Source of the DNA: Prorocentrum cordatum
Lineage: Eukaryota > Sar > Dinophyceae > Prorocentrales > Prorocentraceae
Reading direction: 5' to 3'
Length of the DNA: 64,000 bases
Assembly: GCA_963575745.1 (NCBI GenBank)
Contig: CAUYUJ010000922.1
Span: 1-64,000 of the forward strand
Under the pieces are notes generated by a model. It had not been told where the DNA came from, made no database searches, and worked only from the letters and a program-made list of their open reading frames with translations. Below, one piece after another: positions 44,346 to 54,405 of the stretch (the stretch's first letter is position 1; each line of letters begins with the position of its first letter). The translations under genes and the position numbers were made by a program.

Positions 44346-45655
44346 TAACAGTGTTCTGGCGTGTGATCTCTTTGCTCGTTTTCGACGCTACCAGCTCGAT
44401 GGTACCATTTACTGCCAACAAGCACGGGCGGGATCGGCCGTAACTCGTAGAGCTTCCCGTAGCAAGTTATTGCTGGAAGCTCAAGAGTAATAACTCGTAG
44501 AGCTTCCCTTAGCAAGTCATTGCTGGAAGCTTAAGAGTAATTCCGGGGCGCTGGAGGGCTAGTTGGCGAGAAAAATCTCGACGGACCTTTTGCTGACTTT
44601 TGGTCGGTTGAGAATTTTGTTCTCGAAATTCAACAATTCGTTTGTGCTCTAGTATTTTTCCCCATGATATTTGATCTTATTCCTGCTCGCCGTCTTGATC
44701 TCAGCTCGATCGGGTATCTTTTACTGCCAAATTGCAGGCAGGCGGGAACGGCCGTTTTAAGTTATCTTGACACGCGATAGCGGTTTTCTGAACATAACTC
44801 GAGCTTTAGGACAGCTAGAGAGCTGGTAAGCACAGCTAATATATTCAGAATAATCAGGCGCGTTCGCCTGTTGAAGCCAGAGGTCTGAACTCGGTCTGCT
44901 AGCCTAGCTAGGTCCGCAAACCTATTGGTATTATTCGAGTCATCTTGATAGACGCTCTCGGTTTTCTGTAGTTAACTCGAGCTATAGGACAGCTACAGAG
45001 CTGATGCTCACAGAAACCGATTCAGAATCATCAGTCGCATTTGTCTGTTGAATAGAGCTCTGAACTCGGTCTGCTGCCCGATTTAGAATCGCGAAACTAT
45101 TCGTATTGTTCGAGTCGTCTTCAGAAGTGCTCTCGGTTTTCTGCCCTCGACTCGGGGGGGGCTACAGTGCTGGTGGTCACGGGAATCGATTCGAAGACAT
45201 TAGGCGCGTCCGCCTGTCGAATCCAGAGCTCGGAACTCGGTCTGCTGCCCGAACTAGGTCCGTGAAACTATTGTATTGTTCGAGTCATCCTGAGAGATGC
45301 TGTCGGTTTTCTGCACTTAACTCGGGCTGTAGGGGGGCTGCAGTGCTGGTAATCACAGGAGTGGGTTCGCAGACATCAGACGCGTACGCCTGTCCCATTC
45401 AGAGGTCTGAACTCGGCTGATACTCGAGCTGGGTTGCCAAACTGTTCGTTTTGTTAGAGTCATCTTGAGAGGTGCTGTCGATTTTCGCACGTAACTCGGG
45501 CTGTAGGAGAGCTACAGAGCTCGCAAAGAAGACAATCCAGAAGCATCTGGGGCGTTCGGCTGTTGCACGGAGAGGTCTGAAATCGCTTGGGCCAAAAACC
45601 ATTCGTTCTTTGCATTTTTCACATTATATATTGCCAGGAAGCTCTACGAGTCCCC
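44346..45655 (+). repeat. Two mini-hairpins and family I unit left of element E
   Basis: Mini-hairpin units lie at 44442-44488 and 44492-44538, then a head and about five monomers. The tail stops at GAGTCCCC where element E begins; the hairpin left arm is missing. Confidence 0.85.
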
Positions 45656-45695
45656 CTGGCTCAAGCCCCCCTGGCTCAAGTCCCCCTGGCTCAAG
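45651..45695 (+). repeat. Three 15-bp repeats ending TGGCTCAAG (possible spliced-leader relicts)
   Basis: TCCCCCTGGCTCAAG, CCCCCCTGGCTCAAG, TCCCCCTGGCTCAAG in direct succession at the 5' boundary of element E. TGGCTCAAG equals the last nine bases of the dinoflagellate spliced leader as I know it. A plain minisatellite is the alternative. Confidence 0.55.
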
Positions 45696-45859
45696 GCAAG
45701 CAGGCCGCCTGCACTTGTTTGCGGCGTCAGGGGGTCACACGTTTGTCGCCTAGAGTGATATTGCACTGCCTTTCATTTGACACGTTTGATCGCCTTGAGT
45801 GGTCTTCAATTGATTTGTTTTGCTGGGTGCTTCCGAGGCAGTCTCTGCAATCTTTCGCT

Positions 45860-47224
45860 ATGCCACACGTACGGAGTGCAAGTGCTCGCATTATGCGTCG
45901 GGCGCTGGCTGTTCAAAACGGATACTGTGTGCATTCACCTGTTCGTTTGCCTCTGGAAGGTTTGGTGCCACCTACGTGTCTCCCACCACCAGGGCTGGAA
46001 CGGACGACTGCCGATTTGGTTCTAGATTATCTCTTGTTGCGCGATCCACCTGTTGTTAGATACAGTTTGGAGGAGGAGGAGGCTGCCATTACGACCGTTT
46101 CGGGGAATCTTTCTTGCCGTATGCTTCAAGCCAAATATCCATGTGCCCCTTCGGCAAATGCTGGAGTGCTGGCTGCTGATTCCGTGTTTGATGTTGGATT
46201 GCAGACTCGGTATAATCATTTGGAGGTGGAGCAAGCTGCCGTTGCGACACTCTCGGACAATTTTTCTTGCAGTTTGATGCGGGAGGAGGTTGGTCAGGGA
46301 TTCGGAGGCGATCAGTTCTCTCAGATGATGGTGGTTTGCCCACGGGTCTCTTCGGTAGATATTGGAGTGCAGGCTTCTTCTAGTATGGATGTTGCGGACT
46401 CTCATTGTGAAGTCGGCTGTCAGACAGAGAGTGTCGTTGGGATGGAGGGAGGAGCTTCCGGAGTTCTTCTTGGGAAAGTGACCGTGGCGGCGGAGGAGGA
46501 GCTGGAGGCGCCCTCGAGTGCGGAGTCTTCTCCGAACGTGCAGTCTGATTCCGATAGCCGCGCCTTGTCAGGTGCGTCCCAGGGGTGTCTGAATCGTCCC
46601 GTCACGCTCAATGAGGTATCGAATCCTGTACGAGGTCACCGCAAAAGCAGAGGAAAAGGCCAACGATATCATAGCAGCGCCAAGCCGGCCAAGAGCTCTA
46701 AAGGCGCCAACATACGAGGAACTGTTCTTGGGAAAGTGACTGAGGAGGCGGAGGAGGAGTCGGAGGCAGTATCCGATGTCACGCTCGTCGTGGCATCGAA
46801 CCCTGGCTGCAAGAACGAGGAGGAGGATAATGTTCATATTGAAGCTGTTGCTCAGATGGAGCAGGAGGAGGTGGCTCAGGAGGATTTTCGCCTGTACCTG
46901 GAGAAGGCGCTAAATCTTCGTATCAGAAAATACAGATTTGTACGGACGACTGCTACGGACGGCGTCGTGTCAACGGTGCACGTGCCAGATTTCCTTTCTG
47001 AATTTCGAGCCTGCGATGAGGACGAACGGGACTGTTGGATTTGGGATGCGTTCCAAACCTTCAGGGATCACGATTCAATCGAAGCCGTCTTACATGACCT
47101 TCAGCAGGTTATGGACAGTGCTGCCCAGCCGTCTGCTCTTGTGAAAGAGGCGAAACACCTCTACGACAACTTTATGGAATTATGTGAATTGCAGAGCAGC
47201 GGAGAGCTTGATGGAATTATTTGA
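45860..47224 (+). CDS. Element E ORF1 (acidic, repeat-containing gag-like protein)
   Basis: The ATG at 45860 (MPHVRSASARIMRR) gives 454 aa. The open frame upstream covers the 15-bp repeats and satellite and is disregarded. The protein is acidic overall, with a repeated motif (VLGKVTVAAEEELEA / VLGKVTEEAEEESEA), a basic patch RGHRKSRGKGQRYH (about 46635), and a C-terminal block with LRIRKYRFVRTT and an Asp/Glu-rich helix. The section from about 46170 to 46720 is nearly identical to 63056-63603. No known domain recognised. Its place upstream of an RNase H remnant in an element using the same target supports ORF1 identity. Confidence 0.68.
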   Translation: MPHVRSASARIMRRALAVQNGYCVHSPVRLPLEGLVPPTCLPPPGLERTTADLVLDYLLLRDPPVVRYSLEEEEAAITTVSGNLSCRMLQAKYPCAPSANAGVLAADSVFDVGLQTRYNHLEVEQAAVATLSDNFSCSLMREEVGQGFGGDQFSQMMVVCPRVSSVDIGVQASSSMDVADSHCEVGCQTESVVGMEGGASGVLLGKVTVAAEEELEAPSSAESSPNVQSDSDSRALSGASQGCLNRPVTLNEVSNPVRGHRKSRGKGQRYHSSAKPAKSSKGANIRGTVLGKVTEEAEEESEAVSDVTLVVASNPGCKNEEEDNVHIEAVAQMEQEEVAQEDFRLYLEKALNLRIRKYRFVRTTATDGVVSTVHVPDFLSEFRACDEDERDCWIWDAFQTFRDHDSIEAVLHDLQQVMDSAAQPSALVKEAKHLYDNFMELCELQSSGELDGII

Positions 47225-47235
47225 ATTGACTACGC

Positions 47236-47844
47236 ATGCTTCTGTTGTGTTTGTGCCTTCCTCTCCCCCGCTGTTTCTGTCCCTGGGCTCGCTTTGGCTC
47301 CTTGGGCTTCCCTGCTCCCCGCTTGCTCTCCCTTTGGCTCCCCGCTGGCTGGACTCATGAGAGCTACAGGCCGTGCTGTTCGTGTTGCTATCAATTCATG
47401 TATCAGTGTTCTGACTTCATATATTTACGACAACAGAGACATTGTATCAGACGTATCCGTGGAGGATCGTGGGAGGCCAGAGGTGGCCAAACTATTACTC
47501 GCTGGTTTGCATATGATAAGTTCCTCAGTACTCGTAAGACTGCTCTCCGTGGTGCATTCGATGGGGGTGTCAGTAATGAAGGATGTGGAGGTGGGTGGTG
47601 GCTTCAGATTGGCGTTGTAGGTAGGGGTTCCAGCGTGCAGGTGGATTTTCCCATCTCCTCCTCCTCCTCCTCCTCCTCCTCTTCCTCCTGCACCAGCTCG
47701 CACAGCTTCCATTGGCACGATGTGGCCGAGGAGGCGATGAGCTTGCCTCCTGGTAGCACAGTAACCTGCTGTGAACTTACTGCCTGCGCTGCCCTGACGA
47801 GAGCTGCTGCTAAGGTGGCGTGCGCTCTGCTGCGACCTACCTAA
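47236..47844 (+). pseudogene. Element E permuted RNase H, C-terminal remnant
   Basis: ALRGAFDGGVSNEGCGGGWWLQIG (about 47540-47610) corresponds to the DGG strand, and STVTCCELTACAALTRAA (about 47755-47808) to the catalytic-Glu helix, as in A, B, D and F. The GDS and RAD motifs are absent, so the two motifs present form the last half of the permuted domain. A TCC repeat encodes a Ser run between them. The upstream frame is non-homologous filler. Confidence 0.7.
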
Positions 47845-47920
47845 GATGGTGGGGGGCTCAGTTGCACTGCTCCGCCGATTCGGATTCGGATTCTAGTGGC
47901 GGACCGCAAACCGCAAAAAA

Positions 47921-49110
47921 AGGAAGGTTGACGGTTTACCGCCGGCGCCCAGTTCCGGGGCGCTGGAGAGCGAGTTGGCAAGAGAAATTTCGACGGACCT
48001 TTTGATGACTTTTGGTCGGTTAAAATTTTGTTCTCGAAATTCAACCATTCGTTAGAGCTCTAGTATTTTTTACCGTGATATTCGATCTTATTCCCGCTCG
48101 CCATCTTGATCTCAGCTCGATCGGGTACCTTTTACTGCCAAAAAGCGTCCAGGCGGGATTGGCCGTTTCGAGTCATCTTAATACGCGGTGTCGGTATATT
48201 GGACTTAATTCGAGATAGAGGACAGCTACAGAGCTGGTAAGCACAGCTTATGGATTCAGAATGATGAGTCTCGTTCGTCTGATGCATCCAGAAGTCTGAA
48301 CTCGGTCTACTAGCCGAGCTAGGTCCACAAACCTATTCGTATTATTCGAGTCATCTTGACAGGCGCTCTCGGTTTTCTGTACTTCTCACGAGCTATATGA
48401 CAGCTACAAAGCTGATAATTACAGAAACCGATTCAGAATCATCAGTCGCGTTCGTCTGTTGAATCTAGAGCTCTGAACTCGGTCTGCTGCCCGATCTAGA
48501 ATCGCGAAACTATTCGTATTCTTCGAGTCATCTTCAGAGGTGCTGTCGGTCTTCTGTACTTAACTTAGGCTGTAGGGGGGCTACAGTGCTGGTGGTGACA
48601 GCAATCGATTTGGAGACATCAGGCGCGTCCGCCTATGGAATCCAGAGCTCGGAACTCGGTCTGCTGCCCGAACTCGGTCTGCGAAACTATTCGTATTGTT
48701 CGAGTCATCTTCAGAGGTGCTCTCGGCTTTCTGCACTTAACTCAGGCTGTAGGGGGCTGCAGGGCGGGTAATCACAGAAATCGATTCGGAGACATCAGAT
48801 GCGTCGGCCTGTCGCATTTAGAGGTCTGAACTCGGTCTGATATTCGAGCTAGGTTTGCCAAACTATTTGTTTTGTTCGAGTCATCCTGAGAGCTGCAGTC
48901 GATTTACGCGCGTAACTAGCGCTGTAGAAGAGCTTCAAAGGTCGTACAGAACACAATCCAGTATCCGGGGCGTTCCGCTGTTGCATCGAGAGGTCTGAAA
49001 TCGCTTGGGCTGAAAAACTTTTCGTTATCTGCCATTTTTCCGACATTATATATTGTCAGGAAGCTCTACGAGTCCCCTGGCGGTAAGAAAGGTTGACGGT
49101 TTACCGCCGG
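47921..49110 (+). repeat. Hairpin right half and family I unit with hairpin (49077-49110)
   Basis: A unit of head plus about five monomers. About 48569-48841 appears identical to 37368-37641. The hairpin's left arm has one mismatch (CTGGCGGTAA). Confidence 0.86.
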
Positions 49111-50055
49111 CGCCCAGTTTTAAGTCATCTTGACACGCGATGACGGTTTTCGCAACATAACTCGAGTTTCAGGACAGCTACAGAGCTGGTAAGCACAGCT
49201 AATCGATTCAGAATGATCAGGCGCGTTCGCCTGTTGAATCTAGTCTGAACTCGGTCTGCTAGCCGAGCTCGGTCCGCAAACCTATTCGTATTATTCGAGT
49301 CATCTTGACAGACGCTCTCGGTTTTCTGTACTTAACTCGAGCTATAGGACAGCTACAGAGCTGATACTTACAGAAACCGATTCAGAGTCATCAGTCGCAT
49401 TTGTCTGTTGAATCCCGAGCTCTGAACTCGGCCTGCTGCCCGATCTAGAATCGGAAAACTGTTCGTGTGGTTCGAGTCATCTTGAGAAGTGTTCTCGGTT
49501 TTGTGTACTTAACTCGGGCTAGGGGGGCTACAGTGCTGGTGGTCACAGGAATCGATTTGAAGACAGCGCGTCCGCCTGTCGGATCCAGAGCTCGGAACTC
49601 GGTCTGCTGCCCGAACTAGGTCCGTGAAACTATTGTATTGTTCGAGTCATCCTGAGAGGTGCTGTCAGTTTTGTGCACTTAACTCGGGCTGTAGGGGGGC
49701 TGCAGGGCTGGTAATCACAGGAATCGATTCGGAGACACCAGGCGCGTCCGCCTGTCGCATTCAGAGGTCTGAACTCGGTTTGATACTCGAGCTGGGTTGC
49801 CAAAACTATTCGTTTTGTTAGAGTCATCTTGAGAGGTGCTGTTTCTTTACGCACGTAACTCGGGCTGTAGGGGAGCTACAGAGCTCGCAAAGAAGACAAT
49901 CCAGAAGCATCGGGGGCGTTCGGCTGTTGCACCGAGAGGTCTGAAATCGCTTGGGCTGAAAAACTATTCGTTCTCTGCATTTTTTCCATATTATATATTG
50001 TCAGGAATCTCTAGGAGTCCCCCGGCGGTAAGGAAGGTTGACGGTTTACCGCCGG
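49111..50055 (+). repeat. Headless family I unit with intact hairpin (50022-50055)
   Basis: It starts inside the first monomer (TTTAAGTCATCTTGACACGC) directly after CGCCCAGT, with five monomers. The tail reads GGAATCTCTAGGAG, two changes from consensus. Confidence 0.86.
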
Positions 50056-51255
50056 CGCCCAGTTCCGGGGCGCTGGAAAGGTAGTTGGCAAGAAACATCT
50101 CGACGGACCTTTTGCTGACTTTTGGTCGGTTGAAAATTTTGTTCTCGAAGTTAGAGCTCTAGTATTTTTTACCGTGGTATTCGATCTTATTTCCGCTCGC
50201 CATCTTGATCTCAGCTCGATCGGGTATCGTTTACTGCCAAAGAGCACTGCGGCGGGATAGGCCGTTTCGATTCATCTTGATACGCGCTGTCGGTATATTG
50301 GACTTAAATCGAGATACAGGACAGCTACAGAGCTGATAAGCACAGCTTATCGATTCAGAATGATCAGGCGCGTTCGTCTGTTGCATCCAGAGATCTGAAC
50401 TTGGTCTGCTAGTCGAGCTAGGTCCGCAAACCTATTCGTATCATTCGAGTCATCTTGACAGGCGCTCTCGGTTTTCTGTACTTAACTCGAGCTATATGAC
50501 ATCTACAGAGCTGATACTCACAGAAACTGATTCAGAATCATCAGTCGCGTTCGTCTGTTAAATCGAGAGCTCTGAACTCGGTCTGCTGCCCGATCTAGAA
50601 TCACGAAACTATGCGTATTGTTCGAGTCATCTTGAGAGGTGCTGTCGGTTTCCTGTACTGAGCTCAGGCTGTAGGGGGGGGGCGGGGCTACAGTGCAGGT
50701 GGTTACAGGAATCGATCCGAAGACGTCAGGCGCGTCCGTTCGTCGAATCCAGAGCTCGGAACTCGGTCTGCTGCCCGAACTAGGTCCGTGAAACTATTCG
50801 TATTGCTCGAGTCATTCTGAGAGGTGCTGTCAGTTTTGTGCACTAACTCGGGCTGTAGGGGGGCTGCAGGGCTGGTAATCACAGGGATCGATTCGGAGAC
50901 ACCAGGCGCGTCCGCCTGTCGCATTCAGAGGTCTGAACTCGTTCTGATACTCGAGCTAGGTTTGCCAAACTATTCGTATTCTTCGAGTCATCTTAAGAGG
51001 TGCTTTCGATTTACGCACGCAGCTCGGGCTGTAGAAGACCTAGAGAGCTCGTACAGAAGAGAATCCAGAAGCATCGGGGGGCGTTCGGCTGTTGCATCGA
51101 GAGGTCTGAAATCGCTTGGGCTGAAGAACTATTCGTTCTCTGCAATTTTTTCGACATTATAGATTGTCAGGAAGCTCTACGAGTCCCCCGGCGGTAAGAA
51201 AGGTCGACCGCAAAGTCCGCAAAAAAGAAAGGTTGACGGCTTACCGCCGGCGCCC
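50056..51255 (+). repeat. Family I satellite unit whose hairpin holds a 23-nt insert
   Basis: A head, about five monomers and a tail are present. Left arm CCGGCGGTAA is at 51188-51197 and right arm TTACCGCCGG at 51241-51250. The loop is lengthened by 51204-51226. Confidence 0.87.
51204..51226 (+). mobile_element. 23-nt ultra-truncated retroelement tail in a hairpin loop
   Basis: TCGACCGCAAAGTCCGC followed by six A matches the last bases of elements B and C. GAAAGG is present on both sides (51198-51203 and 51227-51232). Confidence 0.8.
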
Positions 51256-51449
51256 AGTCAAGCTGGTCACCGCCGGGAACCTCGTAGAGCTCCCTGCACG
51301 TCCATAGATTCCCGGAATCTTTTCATCCAACGTTGGTTCCTCTCCAAGTTTTGATAGTAATACTGGACCTACAGACCTGAGAATTTGACTGGCAGGCGCG
51401 GCATAACCCACTACAAGTGCGAAAAATCTGGTTTCTCAAATAGATGGGA
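51256..51449 (-). repeat. Inverted family II fragment
   Basis: Read on the minus strand it has TGCACTTGTAGTGGGTTATG-like body, GGGAGCTCTACGAGG and a half hairpin. It opens an inverted block reaching about 52922. Confidence 0.78.
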
Positions 51450-52663
51450 CTGGGCGCCGGCGGAAATCGTCAACCTTTCTTACCGCCGGGGGACTCGTAG
51501 AGCTTCCTCCTGACAGTATTAATGTCGAAAAATAATGCAGAGAACGAATAGTTTTTCAGGCCAAGCGATTTCAGACCTCTCGATGCAGCCGAACGCTCCC
51601 GATGCTTCTGGATTGTCTTCTGTGCGAGCCTGTAGCTCTCCTACAGCCCGAGTTGCGTGCGTAAGCCGACAGCAACTCTTAAGATGACTCGAACAATGCG
51701 AATAGTTTGGCGGACCTAGCTCGAGGATCAGACCGAGTTCACGCCTCTGAATGTGACAGGCAGACGCGTCTGATCTCTCTGAAACGATTCCTGTGATGCC
51801 AGGCCTGCAGCCCCCCTACAGCCCGAGTTATGTGCAGAAAAAGAACAGCACCTGTCAGCATGACTCGAACAATACGAATAGTTCCGCGGATTTAGTTCGG
51901 GCAGCAGACCGAGTTCCGAGCTCTGGATTCGACAGGCGGATGCGCCTGATGTCTCCAAATTGATTCCTGTGACTACCAGGACTGTCTCCCTACAGCCCGA
52001 GTTTCGTACAGAAAGCCGACAGCACCTCTCAAGATGACTCGAACGATGCGAATAGTTTCGCGATTCTGGATCGGGCAGCAGACCGAGTTCAGAGCTCTGG
52101 ATTCAACAGACGAACGCGACTGATGATTCTGAATCGGTTTCTGTAAGTATCAGCTCTGTAGCTGTCATATAGCTCGAGTTAAGTACAGAAATCCGAGAGC
52201 GCCTGTCAAGATGACTCGAATAACACGAACAGGTTTGCGAACCTAGCTCGGCTAGCAAACCGAGTTCAGACCTCTGGATGCAACAGACAAACGCGCCTGA
52301 TCATTCTAAATCGATTAGGTGTGTTTATCAGCTCTGTAGCTGCCCTGTATCTCGAGTTAAGTCCAATATACCGAGAGCGCGCGTCAAGATGACTCGAAAC
52401 GGCCGATCCCGCCCGTGTGCTTTTTGGCAGTAAAAGGTACCCGATCGAGCTGAGATCAAGATGGCGAGCGGGAATAAGATCGAATATCACGGGAAAAAAT
52501 ACTAGAGCTCAAACGAATTGTTGAATTTCGAGAACAAAATTTTCAACCGACCAAAAGTCACCAAAAGGTCCGTCGAGATTTTTCTTGCCAACTCGCTCTC
52601 CAGCGCCCCGGAATTACTCTTTAGCTTCCAGCAATAACTTGCTCAGGGAAGCTCTACGAGTTA
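51450..52663 (-). repeat. Inverted family I satellite unit with hairpin (about 51458-51489)
   Basis: The minus-strand reading gives head (CTCGCCATCTTGATCTCAGC at about 52450), five monomers, tail GGAAGCTCTACGAGTCCCCC and a hairpin with a decayed right arm. Chance open frames on the minus strand mirror those of + strand units. Confidence 0.87.
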
Positions 52664-52922
52664 CTTGGTAGCGTCCAAAACCCGGAGAGCGAAGAGACCC
52701 TTCGGGGACGGGAAATCTTTCTTGGAAAGCTCTGGGAAGCTCCCGGCAGCGCTGCTGAAGGGCTGCCAGAAACGCTTCCATGCGTGCCTGCACGCGTGCA
52801 GGCACGCGTGGAAGCTTGCCGGAAGCACTCCCGGACCCGTTGCCGGGTCAGGCGAGTCGCTGCGGGGAACGTGGACCGCAGCGGAGAAGCTGCTGGCGGG
52901 CACAACCACGTCCGGCTTCTAA
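52664..52922 (-). repeat. Inverted family III repeat with a 42-bp near-perfect palindrome
   Basis: Minus-strand copy of the GC-rich family III. Positions 52774-52815 form an inverted repeat with one mismatched pair, centred on CACGCGTG; the inner 26 bp (52782-52807) are a perfect palindrome. Confidence 0.85.
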
Positions 52923-53588
52923 TACCTCGTAGAGCTCTTCGGCATAACTCGTAGAGCTCCCCTTAGCAAGTTATTGCTGGAAGCTTAAGAGTAATTCCGG
53001 GCCGCTGGAGAGCTAGTACCTCGTAGAGCTCTTCGGCAAGATGAGCTAAGAGGAATTCGGGCGCAGGGTGGAGCTAGTTGGCCGACGCGACATTAAGAGA
53101 CAATGTGTTAACTTTCGGTCGGGTTTTCAATCTTTGTGCAAAATTTGAAAATTCGTTGTGAGAGCCGGTATTTTTCTCACGTGTAGTGGGTCACGCCGCG
53201 GCTGCCAGTTAAATTCTCAGATCCATAGCTGCAATATTATTATCAAAACACTTGCTGGAACCGACGGCCGTTTCGAGTGATCTTGACACGCATTGACGAT
53301 TTTCGGTTTTGCTAAGATTTGAAAGATATTTCACAATTCATTTTGAGAAAGCAGATTTTTCGCACCTGTGAACGATTATGAGGGCCTCTGCGTCTTAATA
53401 TGAGCTGTAGGCACACATCTACTATCAAAACACTTGGGGGAACCAACTTCATATCGACATGAAAAAATCAATTTTGCCTTCGAAATGCGAAGCTCTTCTG
53501 TCGATACTAAGCTCTCTCACGCGTGGGAGGAGCTCTACGAGGTTTCCGGCGGTGATCAGGTTGACGGTTCACCGCCGGCGCGAGTTGG
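52923..53588 (+). repeat. Nested family II and mini-hairpin cluster
   Basis: A family II start at 52923 is cut by a mini-hairpin (52945-52990) and AATTCCGGG head scrap. A second start at 53022 follows after AGCTAGT, and a satellite scrap (GACGGCCGTTTCGAGTGATC, about 53264) breaks the body. It ends in GGTGA-type hairpin CCGGCGGTGA ... TTCACCGCCGG (about 53547-53580). Confidence 0.75.
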
Positions 53589-53832
53589 CAAGACAAATCT
53601 CGACGGACCTTTTGCTGACTTTTGGTCGATTCAAAAATTTGTTCTCGAAATCCAATAATTCGTTTGAGCTCCAGTATTTTTTCCCATGATATTCGATCTT
53701 ATTCCCGCTCGCCATCTTGATCTCAGCTCGATCGGGTACCTTTTACTGCCAAAAAGCAGGCAGGCGAGATCGGCCGTTTCAAATCATCTTGACACGCGAT
53801 GACGGTTTTCTGAACATAACTCGAGCTTTAGG
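53589..53832 (+). repeat. Family I head and start of first monomer, left of element F
   Basis: Head from TTGGCAAGACAAATCTCG to the first monomer. It stops at AACTCGAGCTTTAGG (53818-53832), where element F is inserted. Confidence 0.87.
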
Positions 53833-54405
53833 GTTCGAGACGTCAGGGTTCGAGACGTCAGGGTTCGAGACGTCAGGGTTCGACGTCGAACAGGGCCCAC
53901 GTCAGGGCACACACACAGGCTTGCCTCAAGCCCCCCTCTCGTGCGGCGCGTGTTTGACGTGTCGCGGGGGCTGTGTCCACATTGAATCCACGCTCTCGTT
54001 CTTGACATCAAGATATCGTGGGGATCGCAGGAAGATCAGGATCTGTCTGGTTTCTACAAAAGACCACTGTGGGCTGTTGGATTGAAAACGGACTCGCAGG
54101 GAGCATATATTGTGCCATCAGAAGACGTTCAGAGTGAATATTTCACGTCAGCTGACTTTGGTGTGGATTGTGACCCACATCCGTGTGATTGGTTGAAAGA
54201 CACATCAGGTAGTGTGCCGCGATTAACGACGCAGGAGAAGAGAGAAGATCAGATAGCACTGGAATTGGAAATTTCTCCACCAGAGGCATTTGTTCAGCAG
54301 GAGGCGTACGATTTCAAGAAGATTGGGCAATCAGATAGATATCAGGCTGCACTTCACACATTGCGTACAGTCAAAGAGAAAAACAAACGACGTTCACCAG
54401 CAACC

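Larger units (their letters stand above)
45656..47920 (+). mobile_element. Element E: ORF1 plus RNase H C-terminal remnant in a hairpin
   Basis: The 5' end is three 15-bp repeats ending TGGCTCAAG. The 3' end is CCGCAAACCGCAAAAAAA before GGAAGGTTGACGG, with right arm 47936-47945. It contains a full ORF1, then jumps to the RNase H C-terminus; endonuclease and RT are missing. Its 5' UTR (about 45775-45835) shares CATTTGACACGTTTGATCGC with the 3' regions of C and C-short. Confidence 0.86.
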
